A stretch of 64,000 bases of DNA from a virus, in the IMG/VR virus record IMGVR_UViG_3300034683_000117, positions 1-64,000 of that record; one strand, written 5' to 3'. The notes beneath the pieces are model-generated. The model was not told the DNA's origin, ran no database searches, and worked only from the letters and a program-made list of their open reading frames with translations. The translations under genes were made by a program, and so were the position numbers. This document shows positions 1 through 9,397 of this stretch, one piece after another; the first letter of the stretch is position 1, and each line of letters starts with the position of its first letter.

Positions 1-2
1 CA

Positions 3-161
3 GCAGTAGATGCGTACTATTTACCATTTATATTTACCATAACAGCAGGCAGCAAATATAAATTAAATTCCGACACAGAAACTACTACATCAGCAAATAC
101 AGTTCTAACAGTTGCTTGCCCTATTACAGGATATATCAAATACAAGAAAGGAAGTTTTTAA
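3..161 (+). CDS. C-terminus of a phage structural protein (partial)
   Basis: An open frame enters from the left edge and stops three bases before the next start codon. The visible 52 residues are rich in Thr, Ser and Ala and end in a Lys/Gly-rich tail. The fragment lies directly before tail genes on the same strand, so a tail-fibre, receptor-binding or other virion protein is likely, but no family can be named from this piece. Confidence 0.5.
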   Translation, partial: AVDAYYLPFIFTITAGSKYKLNSDTETTTSANTVLTVACPITGYIKYKKGSF

Positions 162-163
162 TT

Positions 164-511
164 ATGCGTTACAAAATATGGAACGGTACAGATAATCTAG
201 TTACACCTATAGGAGAGGTATTAACCCCCCAGCAGGTACATGAGAGATTTCCCGCATCGGCTATCGCCGGCATAAAGTGGGTGATAGCCGATAACCCAAT
301 ATCCATGAGTGTGTTTATGGAATTCGAGGCTACAAAGGCTATGTATAAGCAGCAAGGGGCACCGATTACAGATGATATGACAGACCAAGAAGTGCTGGAC
401 GCTATATCAGACTTCGAGGAAAATCCGCCTGCACCCGAACCTACTGCCGAAGAAAGAATAGCGTCTGCATTGGAATTCCAAAATTTAATATCAATGCCTG
501 ACGATGTATAG
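164..511 (+). CDS. Small tail-module protein, unknown function
   Basis: The 115-residue product starts at the ATG preceded by AAAGGAAG; an in-frame upstream ATG at 116 lies inside the preceding gene and has no good ribosome site. It has an N-terminal beta-rich part, a middle region with 'EVLTPQQVHERFP', and an acidic, Pro-rich C-terminus (around residues 90-105). Its place immediately before an XkdX gene suggests a tail-associated accessory protein, perhaps linked to the fibre or its chaperone. Family not recognised with confidence. Confidence 0.7.
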   Translation: MRYKIWNGTDNLVTPIGEVLTPQQVHERFPASAIAGIKWVIADNPISMSVFMEFEATKAMYKQQGAPITDDMTDQEVLDAISDFEENPPAPEPTAEERIASALEFQNLISMPDDV

Positions 512-522
512 GAGGTGTAACA

Positions 523-663
523 ATGACATACGAGATGATAAAGAAAAACTATGATAGAGGGCTGTGGAATAAACAAATGGTGGCTGTAGCAGTTAAAAAA
601 GGTGTAATAACGCCTGAACAATATAAAGAGATAACAGGAGATGATTATCCAATTCAACAATAA
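523..663 (+). CDS. XkdX family phage protein
   Basis: A 46-residue protein with AGGAGGTG seven bases before its ATG. It carries the typical XkdX pattern: an N-terminal 'KKNYDRGLW' followed by 'VKKGVITPEQYKEITG'. XkdX proteins (named after the B. subtilis PBSX gene) are small proteins of unknown biochemical role found next to tail-fibre genes in Bacillota phages. Its position between two tail genes agrees with that. Confidence 0.85.
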   Translation: MTYEMIKKNYDRGLWNKQMVAVAVKKGVITPEQYKEITGDDYPIQQ

Positions 664-697
664 GGCGGTGAAATAACAGTTTTATACTGTTAACGCT

Positions 698-1774
698 ATG
701 TATAATAGTTATGTATATAATGGAGCGATGTACAATGATACATCGTTCCAAACAGTCCAAAGTAATATTACAAGTAACTCGATTATAGTTTGCAATACAT
801 CTGTCAAAATGGTCAGTCATGCATTATTAGCAAGCAATACATTGTGTGATATTCAAATTATTAAATCTGTATTTGGGAATAGTCTAATATCCAGCAACAC
901 CAATGTTCAGGATATAATATATCAACGTATACGCCGCACTAATATGCTGCAGTTAACTGCAAATATTATGTTAACAATTAATACGCGGCGTGTATTATAT
1001 GTGTATCCTTACGTTGTGAGTGCAGTTGCTGATATATATGGTACAGGTGTTGCGGCTAATTATGTTATAACTACCGACGGAATATTATATCCATTTGGTA
1101 TGTATATTATGTCAGATTACAGACTTGATATAATGCCGTCTACTAAAGATTATGTTGAAACAATTCCTGGGCGACATGGTGAATTAGATTTTGGTACTGA
1201 TTATGCTGCTCGCGCTATCAATTTACATGGTATTATAGAATCTAACAATGCAGAACGTACTAATGCATTAAAAAGACAGATGGCTCAATCTTTAAATCCA
1301 TCAATGGGTAATAAAACGTTGATATTTGCAGACGATTATCAGAAAGTGCATTATGTCAAATATAGTGGGCAAATTGATTTAGTGCAATACCCAAGCGGAT
1401 TTGAAGTGACTATACCGTTTAAAATGAATGACCCGTATATATATGCAACATTCACTCAAACACATATCGGTGATGGTGTTATTGTTAATAATGGAAATAT
1501 TGCATGTCCTATGTTAATAACAATTTGTGGGCCTGCGAATTCTACTATATCTATTAAAATAAATAACCAATTTATTGTATTTAGTCATTCTATATTAGAT
1601 GGTGATATATTGAATGTTGATACACACAATCTTACGGCATATATTGGCGATAACAATGTGGTTGGCTATGTTGACGGTATTGATTCTAAACTTATACCTG
1701 GTGATAACGTTGTTACAATACAGGGCGTCGATCCAGCGGCAGTAACAATCACATATAGAGAAAGATGGGTGTAA
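698..1774 (+). CDS. Distal tail protein (Dit-like, siphovirus tail family)
   Basis: The 358-residue product has the features of the Dit/Sipho_tail family. The middle carries 'PGRHGELDFG' and a stretch on replacing residues in a ring-forming N-domain ('ARAINLHGIIE'), followed by a galectin-like beta-rich C-terminal part. Dit forms the hexameric hub joining the tail tube to the baseplate. The first 90 residues look like an added Tyr/Asn/Thr-rich extension. The only ribosome-like site (GGCGGTGA at 664-671) is about 26 bases upstream of the ATG, so the true start is uncertain. The next gene follows at once, as Tal follows Dit in siphoviruses. Confidence 0.75.
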   Translation: MYNSYVYNGAMYNDTSFQTVQSNITSNSIIVCNTSVKMVSHALLASNTLCDIQIIKSVFGNSLISSNTNVQDIIYQRIRRTNMLQLTANIMLTINTRRVLYVYPYVVSAVADIYGTGVAANYVITTDGILYPFGMYIMSDYRLDIMPSTKDYVETIPGRHGELDFGTDYAARAINLHGIIESNNAERTNALKRQMAQSLNPSMGNKTLIFADDYQKVHYVKYSGQIDLVQYPSGFEVTIPFKMNDPYIYATFTQTHIGDGVIVNNGNIACPMLITICGPANSTISIKINNQFIVFSHSILDGDILNVDTHNLTAYIGDNNVVGYVDGIDSKLIPGDNVVTIQGVDPAAVTITYRERWV

Positions 1775-1776
1775 AC

Positions 1777-3936
1777 ATGTTAATAATCAAACACGATGGA
1801 CTGCCTTTAGCATATATTACTCCGGAATCCGATAATCTAAAAGATGTATGGATAGACAAACAGCTCAATGGCCCATGTACGTTGTCATTTTCTCTCCCAT
1901 TAAGCAGCAGTAAATGGCAATATATTACTCCACAGAATGTTATCGAATGTGATGGAAAAGATTTTATAATACTAAACGAGTCTGCAATTGAACACACGCG
2001 TGAAGGGCGTACTGTGTGGGGAACAGTGCAAGCTGAGGAAAGTTGGATATTATTAAGCAAAAATTTTCCAAGCATCCCCCCCGCAGGGACACCAGTTGGC
2101 GAATTAATTGTAACTATTCTATCGTCAAGTGCGTATACAGTACTATCCAAACTGTTGCAAAATACTGATTGGACCGTTGGGTCTGTTGACAGTAGCGATA
2201 TTCATGACTTAGAAACAGAAAAATTGTCTACCCTTGCTAATATAAATGAGGTGCAAAAAATATGGGGCGGATATTTAGTTTGGGACAGCTTCGCACACAC
2301 TGTGAGCCTACGCAGCGAAGATGCGTGGCAACCTTATACTGGATTCCGTATACAATATGCTAAAAATGAGAAATCCATTACTCGTACCACAGATTGCAAT
2401 ATAACTACCAGATTATATCCGTTTGGTAAAGAGGATTTGAATATTGCTAACGTTAATAACGGCATCTTATATTTAGAGAACTACCAGTATACCGATCAGG
2501 TATTAGAGGATATCATGCAATATCCTGATATTGACAATCAAACAGAACTCAAAAACAAAGCCATAGAAGATTTAGCTAAATTATCAAAGCCCCGCGTTAA
2601 TTATAAGGTCAGTATTGTAGATGTGCGTACATTACCTGGGTATGAACACGAAATATTTGATATCGGTCATATTGTCGATATATATGATCCAGAGTTATCA
2701 CCAGACGGTGCGCATGTGCGAATTATCCGCTATAAATACAATGTATTACAACCATGGCAATGTGAACTCGAGATCGGCGACCCAATGGAAACTATTGAAT
2801 CAATTTTAGCTGATTCGTCACAAACGTCAGACACTGTAACTAATAATAAAGATAAATGGGATAGTGCACCTGAAAACCTTAATAAACTGGTCAACGGACA
2901 GTATGTTGGTGGTACGTTTATCGACGGTACCAGCGTAATATCTCCAACAATAGGTGGCAACAATGGTAAGTTTATTGGTACTGTAACGGTTGGTTCTGGT
3001 AGTCCTATTGTAATTGATGGTGTAAATAAAAAAATTAGCATTAATTCTACTAATTACATTGATACTAATGGGATTCATGTTGATGCAGCATACATTAGAG
3101 GCACGCTTGATGCAAGTATTGTTAATGTTACAAATATAAATGCTAGTAATATTACTACTGGAACACTAACAGGTATAACATTAACTGGTGTCACCATATA
3201 TGCAACTGGTGATATGAATGTGGGTAAGAATATTATATTATATAAAGATTATGGTGGTATTGGAGGAGTTTTACAGTTTGGGCCATCAAACAGCGCACCA
3301 AAAGTAGCAACATTTGGAAATACACTTGCTATAGTTGGATATGACGGTAGTGGGGACGTTACTGTATATGGAACTCTAGGGAGTACGCATTTACGGAGTA
3401 ATAATATATATACAGATTATTTATACGGAAGTCATAATTCTGATCAAATATATATTGGTTCATATGGTTGTCGTATTGATACTACTAGTGGAATATTGCG
3501 TTTACAACAATCAACAAGCGATTATATATCTATAGATTCTAGCGGGAATGTAGCGATTTATGCTGGTGGCACTGTAAAGCATAGGTTTAATTCCGATGGT
3601 ACCAAAACTGGCGGTAGTATTGTTATTGATGGTGTAAACTTAGGTATGTCGCCTATTGATGCTCCGGAAATTTTAATAGCTGATATAATGCGCAATGTAT
3701 CGCTAATAGCAGGTGACAATGAAATATTACTAGACGACAAAACTGCGCAAGCTTTATATGACTATTCGGTATTTATAGAAAATAATAATGGGGTAGGAGT
3801 TATGAGTAAACAATATGATAAATTTATAGTACATTCCGATATACCAAAAACAGTCGATATATTAGTGGTCGGACGTCGTGTTGAACACGAAGATACGCGA
3901 TGGATTCAGATGGATAATATACAAGAAGGGAGTTAG
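1777..3936 (+). CDS. Tail-associated protein Tal (prophage endopeptidase tail family) with fibre-like C-terminus
   Basis: A product of about 719 residues. The N-terminal half (to about residue 340) matches the phage tail endopeptidase/Tal family that forms the baseplate spike below Dit: a 'DGKDFIILNE' strand, a long alpha-beta region and 'VDIYDPELSPDG'. From about residue 380 the sequence becomes Gly/Ser/Thr/Asn-rich and repetitive, as in trimeric fibre stalks. An ATG at 1765 overlaps the Dit stop; the ATG at 1777, four bases behind GGGTG, is preferred. Likely role: host cell-surface contact and local wall passage. Confidence 0.75.
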   Translation: MLIIKHDGLPLAYITPESDNLKDVWIDKQLNGPCTLSFSLPLSSSKWQYITPQNVIECDGKDFIILNESAIEHTREGRTVWGTVQAEESWILLSKNFPSIPPAGTPVGELIVTILSSSAYTVLSKLLQNTDWTVGSVDSSDIHDLETEKLSTLANINEVQKIWGGYLVWDSFAHTVSLRSEDAWQPYTGFRIQYAKNEKSITRTTDCNITTRLYPFGKEDLNIANVNNGILYLENYQYTDQVLEDIMQYPDIDNQTELKNKAIEDLAKLSKPRVNYKVSIVDVRTLPGYEHEIFDIGHIVDIYDPELSPDGAHVRIIRYKYNVLQPWQCELEIGDPMETIESILADSSQTSDTVTNNKDKWDSAPENLNKLVNGQYVGGTFIDGTSVISPTIGGNNGKFIGTVTVGSGSPIVIDGVNKKISINSTNYIDTNGIHVDAAYIRGTLDASIVNVTNINASNITTGTLTGITLTGVTIYATGDMNVGKNIILYKDYGGIGGVLQFGPSNSAPKVATFGNTLAIVGYDGSGDVTVYGTLGSTHLRSNNIYTDYLYGSHNSDQIYIGSYGCRIDTTSGILRLQQSTSDYISIDSSGNVAIYAGGTVKHRFNSDGTKTGGSIVIDGVNLGMSPIDAPEILIADIMRNVSLIAGDNEILLDDKTAQALYDYSVFIENNNGVGVMSKQYDKFIVHSDIPKTVDILVVGRRVEHEDTRWIQMDNIQEGS

Positions 3937-3942
3937 CAATTT

Positions 3943-4092
3943 ATGGATGTAGATGTAAATAAAATAATAGAGAAATTACAGATGATTATAGGACAACAGG
4001 CCGTACAAATTGCAGCACTGCAAGTTGTCGTAGATGAATTACAAGCCAAATTAGGTGATAATAATGGCACAAAACAAGATAGTCAATCCTGA
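3943..4092 (+). CDS. Small coiled-coil protein
   Basis: A 49-residue protein with GGGAG before its ATG. Its middle is one long predicted helix with a heptad-like pattern (IIEKL, MIIGQQ, IAALQ, VDELQ). It overlaps the start of the recombinase gene by about 29 bases in another frame, so the two are probably translationally coupled. A small oligomerising tail or regulatory partner is possible; family not recognised. Confidence 0.6.
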   Translation: MDVDVNKIIEKLQMIIGQQAVQIAALQVVVDELQAKLGDNNGTKQDSQS

Positions 4093-5047
4093 TGAATTCC
4101 AAACTAAAGTATCACGTGAAAACAAGGCGTTGATACAAGACTTTTTAGATGAAAAAAGGGCGCAAGGTAAGCGCCCTAAAACTATATATCAGTACGAACA
4201 TGACATGAGAATTATTGTCACATTATTATATCGGCATTTTGATAATAAAAGTTTACTCGAATTAACACGTAAAGATATACGCAAATTGGTTTTGATATTC
4301 CAAGATATGGGTATGTCAAATGCTAGAATTAATAGATTGGCAAGTTGTTTACGTTCTGCTTTAAGTTATTTTGAAGAAGATGATGAGATAGATTATCAAA
4401 ATAATGTGGCACATACAATAAAAGGGTTGCCTAAAGACCCGGTTAAAGAAATTGTATTTTTAAAAGATGAATGGATATATATGTTGCGTGATGAGCTTAT
4501 TAGACGCGATAATTTGCTTGTTGCTATGTATTTAATGTTATCATATATTACGGCAGGCCGTAAGAACGAAATTCTGCAAATATTGAAAAACGGATTGCTT
4601 GATGGTTATACAACAAACATGGTAGTCGGCAAACGTGGCAAAAAATTCAGGTTATATTATGACCAAGATACGCAGGATATTATTAGGGAGTATTTAAAAC
4701 AACGCGGGGACGATGATATTGAGGAACTGTTTGTTAAAGTTAAAAAAGACGGCAGCAAAGAAGTGTGCGGTTATGGTTCGCCTGACTATTGGTGCCGTTA
4801 TATGTCTCGTATTTTAACTCAATTGCTTAACACACAAATTAAATTTAACCCACATTCTCTGCGCCATTCACGCTTAGAAAATCTGTCAACTGGCAATAAC
4901 AAATATGGAATTAAAGTTGACCTTAGCGATTTACAAGTATTGGCAAATCATTCTGACCCTGGAACAACTAAAAACTATATCATGGAACACAAAGAAGATT
5001 CATTAAGTAAGATTTTTAGGATAGACCCTAATCAATTCGTATTATAA
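4064..5047 (+). CDS. int: Tyrosine recombinase / phage integrase
   Basis: The 327-residue protein has an N-terminal SAM-like core-binding domain (about residues 10-120) and a C-terminal catalytic domain. Visible catalytic residues are Arg in 'TAGRKNEI', His-x-x-Arg in 'PHSLRHSR', His in 'LANHSDPGTT' and the nucleophile Tyr in 'KNYIMEH'. The ATG at 4064 is six bases behind AGGTG; an ATG at 4055 is less well placed. The gene is read in the same direction as the tail genes and sits inside the late operon, an unusual place for an integrase. It could work in integration, resolution of multimers or inversion of a segment. Confidence 0.85.
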   Translation: MAQNKIVNPDEFQTKVSRENKALIQDFLDEKRAQGKRPKTIYQYEHDMRIIVTLLYRHFDNKSLLELTRKDIRKLVLIFQDMGMSNARINRLASCLRSALSYFEEDDEIDYQNNVAHTIKGLPKDPVKEIVFLKDEWIYMLRDELIRRDNLLVAMYLMLSYITAGRKNEILQILKNGLLDGYTTNMVVGKRGKKFRLYYDQDTQDIIREYLKQRGDDDIEELFVKVKKDGSKEVCGYGSPDYWCRYMSRILTQLLNTQIKFNPHSLRHSRLENLSTGNNKYGIKVDLSDLQVLANHSDPGTTKNYIMEHKEDSLSKIFRIDPNQFVL

Positions 5048-5060
5048 GAGGTACAGACAT

Positions 5061-5324
5061 ATGGAAGAAAACAATTGGTATGATAATAAATCTCTCTTTG
5101 AAATGCTGCAAGAGGTCAAAGCCGACATATCAGAAATGCGTACAGAAATGGCAGAAACACGTACGTTAATTAGAGATTATAATGGCTTGAGGACAAAGGT
5201 GGAAGAAACAGCAAGAGCTACAGAAAGAATTGCTGGACAATTAGCTGGGGCAATTAAAATTCTATCTATAGTTATATCGGGAATAAGTATACTTTTTGTT
5301 ATACTTAATTTTGCCATAAAATAA
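5061..5324 (+). CDS. XhlA-like membrane protein (lysis-associated)
   Basis: An 87-residue protein with a charged coiled-coil N-terminal half and one hydrophobic segment near the C-terminus (about residues 66-86). This is the layout of the XhlA/hemolysin family, which acts with holins in lysis by PBSX-type phages. It follows the recombinase by 13 bases and is the last gene before a strong terminator. The main lysis genes lie elsewhere (46.5-48.2 kb). Confidence 0.65.
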   Translation: MEENNWYDNKSLFEMLQEVKADISEMRTEMAETRTLIRDYNGLRTKVEETARATERIAGQLAGAIKILSIVISGISILFVILNFAIK

Positions 5325-5339
5325 CAAATGTGTTATATA

Positions 5340-5375
5340 ACGGGTTGTTGGTGTATGCTGACAACCCGTTTTTTA
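5340..5375 (+). terminator. Rho-independent terminator of the tail/int operon
   Basis: A perfect nine-base stem (ACGGGTTGT / ACAACCCGT) is followed directly by six T residues on the + strand, 15 bases after the XhlA-like gene. It should end the late transcript. Confidence 0.9.
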
Positions 5376-5404
5376 TTGACAATTAAGATTATTAGCTATA
5401 TAAT
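5376..5404 (+). promoter_or_regulatory. Sigma-A-type promoter before recombinase relic
   Basis: TTGACA at 5376-5381 and TATAAT at 5399-5404 are 17 bases apart. It starts right after the terminator and is followed by GGAGGA and an ATG at 5440, so an expression unit remains although the gene behind it is broken. Confidence 0.7.
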
Positions 5405-5439
5405 AGTGTGCAAAAGTATAATAATTGGAGGATAAAATT

Positions 5440-5693
5440 ATGACACCTTATGGGAAGATAAATTTAATCAGGCTGATATTGATACACAAAAATCTATGTT
5501 GAGCTTTATTATTGATAAAATAGTCGTTTATAAGGATAATATAGATATTACTTTGAATATGGATATAGAAAAATATTTACAAATTGTAGGGGTGCAAAAC
5601 TATAGTGGATGTCCTCCCGCTGAACTACTGCCCCGTAGTCAGTGCATTATCTATTATACGCATGTACATATGAAAAGTCAACATGTCAAGTAA
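5440..5693 (+). pseudogene. Remnant of a site-specific (probably large serine) recombinase
   Basis: The ATG at 5440 has a good ribosome site (GGAGGA), but that frame stops after 20 codons. A second frame, open from about 5436, gives '..FNQADIDTQKSML' and 'FIIDKIVVYKDNIDITL', like the C-terminal end of large serine recombinases ('..FIdKIvVydd.I.i.f'). The catalytic N-domain is absent. A frameshift joins the start to this tail, so this is read as an internally deleted, frameshifted relic with its promoter intact. The family call rests on a short match. Confidence 0.5.
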
Positions 5694-5723
5694 AAAAAAT
5701 AGCAGCCCTATTTGGCTGCTAAT
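5692..5723 (-). terminator. Terminator of the leftward early operon
   Basis: On the minus strand TAGCAGCC / GGCTGCTA form an eight-base stem with a six-base loop, followed by seven Ts. The stem overlaps the last codons of the gene ending at 5708. It faces the rightward transcript, so the two units converge here. Confidence 0.85.
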
Positions 5724-5896
5724 AACTGTAATATATAATTATTATCTATATCATTATTATTAAAGCGTACTGTTACCCACATTTTAGATTTATCGTCATA
5801 TCGTTTGAACACTTTATTGTTTGTATCATACGTATATTCTACACCATTAATTATTACACGTGTTATTGGATTAGTTTGTAATAATTCTACCGACAA
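5708..5896 (-). CDS. Small protein of unknown function
   Basis: 62 residues, beta-rich: 'RVIINGVEYTYD..NKVFKRYDD'. It overlaps the end of the nuclease gene upstream by ten bases and is the last gene of the leftward operon. The overlap and the terminator in its 3' end support it as a real gene; no family recognised. Confidence 0.65.
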   Translation of the reverse strand: MSVELLQTNPITRVIINGVEYTYDTNNKVFKRYDDKSKMWVTVRFNNNDIDNNYILQLLAAK

Positions 5897-6258
5897 GCTT
5901 CTCTATCTCCTTTCGGGGCTGTATTAGAAGCTAATTCTATAAATTCATCTATATCCATAATGACAATCCATTTTCCTCTGTCGGCACGAAAGAATACATA
6001 ATTGCTGTTTTCGTCCTCATTTAGCCATTTTTGTATTGTGGCTAACTCATTCTTACGACGTTTTACTTCTATACGTTTACCATTTCCCATTACAACATCG
6101 CAACTATATTTTTGTGTTTTAAGAGAACCTGACAACGGAATACGTTCGGCCTGTATTCCGTTATTTTGCAGAATTTTTACAACCTCGTTTTCACCAGTCC
6201 TCCCTTTTGCTTTACTACGCTTACCTAGCCTGCTCCTGTCAATAGGTTGTTCAGACAT
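5887..6258 (-). CDS. Holliday-junction-resolvase-like PD-(D/E)XK nuclease
   Basis: The 123-residue protein has a basic N-terminus ('GKRSKAKGRTGENEV') and the nuclease core: Glu25 in the first helix, Asp54 in 'CDVVM', and Glu64-x-Lys66 in 'IEVKRRK'. The order matches the Hjc/phage resolvase type of PD-(D/E)XK enzymes, which cut branched DNA. It lies 14 bases behind the DNA polymerase gene, so a role in resolving replication or recombination intermediates before packaging is likely. The substrate is inferred. Confidence 0.7.
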   Translation of the reverse strand: MSEQPIDRSRLGKRSKAKGRTGENEVVKILQNNGIQAERIPLSGSLKTQKYSCDVVMGNGKRIEVKRRKNELATIQKWLNEDENSNYVFFRADRGKWIVIMDIDEFIELASNTAPKGDREACR

Positions 6259-6272
6259 AACTATAATCCTTC

Positions 6273-9200
6273 CTATACACTATATTTTTGCACAATAGCG
6301 AACGATGATATATATTCATCTATATCACCCGTCTCCACCCATTCCTCATCTTTTTTATAAACCTTTGGTCTTTCATAAATATTGTTAATGCGTATAATGT
6401 CATATTTATTAACCAACAGCCGCACTTGCGGATTATCGTGTGTTGGATTTCCATACAATATGTCTCTTTTGACTTTATATACTTTTGACTCGCCATTACA
6501 TAGCAATACTACATTTAGTCTGGGCGTATATTTAGTATTAATATCTGTTATCATTGCGTATTCTCGGCCAAGGCTTTGAGCTGTAGTTTGCACATAGCCG
6601 AGATATTCCATTTCAGCTATGATCTGTTCCTGTATTGGCAATGGTTTATCATCAAGTGTTTGTGCATATTGTCTAATTTCTTCCAGTCGTTTTCGTTTAG
6701 TTTTATCAACATAAGTTGTTTTATATCGTTCTGTAAATTTATTAAATATATTGAGTAATTTACCATTGTGTCCAAATTCACTAAAAAAGTTTAAAGTAAT
6801 CAGTATTTTTAATTGTTTGGTATTAATCTTGGTATTTTCTATAATATCTACTAATAAATCTATAAAATTACTATATTGTTTGTTACTGATTTTCTGCAAT
6901 TCGTCGGCAATTTGGATGTTGCAATGCTTAATCAATCCGATACCATAACGAATAGCATTATTATCTACTGTACATAACGCGGAGCACTTTTTATATGAGC
7001 TTGGTAAAAACGTAATTTTATGTTCAATTATATCAATCCCATGCTCTGAAATTTTATCAAATTTGCCAGCATACGAGTTTAATAAGGCACAAAAGAATTC
7101 TACCGGATGATGCACTTTCAGCATAGCTGTAATATATGCTGTAATAGCATATGCGTAGCTATGAGCACGATTGAATGAATACTTTGCAAAATCCAGCATA
7201 TCATTCCACAATTGCTCAATTTGGTCGTCTGTCCATCCGCTCTTTAACAGTCCTTCTTGCAATTCAGGTTTAATCTGATCCATGAGTTCAGGTATCTTTT
7301 TTGCACAAGCTTTGCGTAAGTTATCGGGGTTACGTAGGCCAGCCAATCTGCCTATATCAATTAATTCCTCTTGGAATACGATAATACCAAATGTAGATTT
7401 TAATATAGGATCTAGGTCTGGGTGAATATAACTATACGTTTCTTCCCCATGTTTACGTGCTATATAATTGTCAATATATCTTTTTGCCCCTGGCCGATAT
7501 AACGCATTGGCTACAGCAAGGTCATCAATACATGTTGGCTGCATCTTTTTGAGCACTTGACGCATACCACCACTTTCAAATTGGAATATACCGCTGGTGT
7601 CGCCTTGGCAAAACATATTCCATACTTCCGAATCATTAAAATCAATATTAAGTGGCGAAATATAATTGTAATCTTTGTGTATCATTGCCAGCGTGTCATA
7701 TATAACATCCAACGTACGCAGACCTAGCAAATCAATTTTAACCAATCCTAAATCTTCTGCATCGTGCATATCGCACTGCAACACTAGTTCACCGTTATTT
7801 TCGCCAACAGCGTTATAATATTCCATATCGCGATTAGCTATAATTTTGCCCGACGGGTGTACGCCAAAACTACGCGGTAGTCCTGACACTGCTTTAGCGT
7901 ATTTAAATAATTTCGGATATTGTCTGGCGTATTTGTTTATTGTTTCTTCTATACCATAATCGTCAATCATTTTGCTTATGGCATCTGTTTCGGCATACGG
8001 TATATCTAATACACGCCCTATATCTTTAATAGACAATTTATCTTGCATATATGTGAATTGGCCTATGCTAACAACTCTATCTGCACCATATTGATTGACT
8101 ATATGTTGTAATACCTTTTCTCTGTCCAGTACACCAAAGTCAAGGTCTACGTCAGGTACTTTTATTTCTTCTGGCTTAATTTGGCCTTGTTCTAATGCAT
8201 CTAACATAGATACATCTATAAAACGTTCAAAATATAAACCATATTTAATAGGGTCTATATCTACTATATGCATTAAATACGCTACTAACGAACCACCACT
8301 ACTCCCTCTGGCTATGCCACGACGCTGTACAGCATTAGAATAACTATATACCAGTAAATAATAACCCGCAAATCCCATTTTGTCGATGGCATTAAACTCA
8401 TATAGCAACCTGTCTAAATAAATTTGTTGTTGTTCTTTGTTTAGTTTATGAATACCGCGGTCAAGCCATCCTTTGCGACATATATCTTTTAAATATTCCA
8501 TTTCAGACGGATATTTGGCGGGTATATCTATATGTGGCATAATAGGGGGCGATAACGGTATATCAACGTTACACTTTGATGCAATAACATCTGTATTATT
8601 GATTGCTGCATCAATATCTTCTATAGGCAAGTGCGTTGCTAAAATTGACCGTACTTCATCTTCGCTTTGTAAATAACAGTCATTGTATGTTTCGCCAGCT
8701 TCACGCGCTTCTCCTATTTTGACAAATATATTATGAATTTCTTGATCTTGTTTATTAACATAATGATTATCTGTAGTAACTACCCATTGTATGCCTAAAT
8801 CTTTAGCTAATGCTACAATTTGCTGATTTAGTTGTTGCTGTACAGGGTCTGTATGGCTTTGTATTTCTAGGTAGTAATCATTACCCCATACTTGTTTATA
8901 TTGGTTTGCAATACTTCTTGCTAAATCTAAATTATTAGCCAATAATGCTCTTGATATTTCGCCAGCCATACACGCCGACGATATAACCAGACCTTCATGG
9001 TATTGTTGCAGGAGTTGAAAATCAATGCGTGGTTTATAATATTTACCCTCTAAATGCGCTTTAGTAAGCAAAATATTCAGGTTCTGCCTGCCAGTTTCGT
9101 TCTTAGCTAATACAAGTAAATGTGAATAACGGTTATTTTTATCATGAATTTTAATATCATCACATATATAAAACTCACAACCATAAATAAATTTAATATT

Positions 9201-9374
9201 ATATTTTTTACATAGTTTATACATTTTAATTGCGCCATACACGTTACCATGGTCAGTAAGAGCTATGGATGAATGACCTAGCTCTTTGACTTTAGATACT
9301 ATATCTTCTAATCGGGATATTGAATCTAATAATGAATAACATGAATGAGCATGTAGGTGTACCGTATATACCAC
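6273..9374 (-). CDS. dnaE: DNA polymerase III alpha subunit, DnaE type
   Basis: A 1033-residue C-family replicative polymerase. The N-terminal PHP domain shows 'HLHAHSCYSLLD' (residues 6-17) and 'TDHGNVYG'. The palm has 'ARGSSGGSLVAY' near 355-366 and the metal-binding 'PDVDLDFG' near 407-414; 'YRPGAKRYIDNYI' and 'FNRAHSYAYA' lie in the fingers region. It is shorter than bacterial DnaE (about 1100-1180), with a reduced C-terminal tail. No 3'-5' exonuclease domain of the PolC type is seen. The start is GTG with GAAAGG upstream. With the phage helicase, primase and SSB it gives the phage an almost complete replication fork. Confidence 0.95.
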   Translation of the reverse strand: MVYTVHLHAHSCYSLLDSISRLEDIVSKVKELGHSSIALTDHGNVYGAIKMYKLCKKYNIKFIYGCEFYICDDIKIHDKNNRYSHLLVLAKNETGRQNLNILLTKAHLEGKYYKPRIDFQLLQQYHEGLVISSACMAGEISRALLANNLDLARSIANQYKQVWGNDYYLEIQSHTDPVQQQLNQQIVALAKDLGIQWVVTTDNHYVNKQDQEIHNIFVKIGEAREAGETYNDCYLQSEDEVRSILATHLPIEDIDAAINNTDVIASKCNVDIPLSPPIMPHIDIPAKYPSEMEYLKDICRKGWLDRGIHKLNKEQQQIYLDRLLYEFNAIDKMGFAGYYLLVYSYSNAVQRRGIARGSSGGSLVAYLMHIVDIDPIKYGLYFERFIDVSMLDALEQGQIKPEEIKVPDVDLDFGVLDREKVLQHIVNQYGADRVVSIGQFTYMQDKLSIKDIGRVLDIPYAETDAISKMIDDYGIEETINKYARQYPKLFKYAKAVSGLPRSFGVHPSGKIIANRDMEYYNAVGENNGELVLQCDMHDAEDLGLVKIDLLGLRTLDVIYDTLAMIHKDYNYISPLNIDFNDSEVWNMFCQGDTSGIFQFESGGMRQVLKKMQPTCIDDLAVANALYRPGAKRYIDNYIARKHGEETYSYIHPDLDPILKSTFGIIVFQEELIDIGRLAGLRNPDNLRKACAKKIPELMDQIKPELQEGLLKSGWTDDQIEQLWNDMLDFAKYSFNRAHSYAYAITAYITAMLKVHHPVEFFCALLNSYAGKFDKISEHGIDIIEHKITFLPSSYKKCSALCTVDNNAIRYGIGLIKHCNIQIADELQKISNKQYSNFIDLLVDIIENTKINTKQLKILITLNFFSEFGHNGKLLNIFNKFTERYKTTYVDKTKRKRLEEIRQYAQTLDDKPLPIQEQIIAEMEYLGYVQTTAQSLGREYAMITDINTKYTPRLNVVLLCNGESKVYKVKRDILYGNPTHDNPQVRLLVNKYDIIRINNIYERPKVYKKDEEWVETGDIDEYISSFAIVQKYSV

Positions 9375-9397
9375 ACCTTTCTATACCATTAGTTGTC

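Noticed and set aside
169-660. Open frame of 163 codons on the minus strand
   Set aside because: It lies opposite two well-supported rightward genes and has the low-complexity, Ser/Ile-rich look of a shadow.
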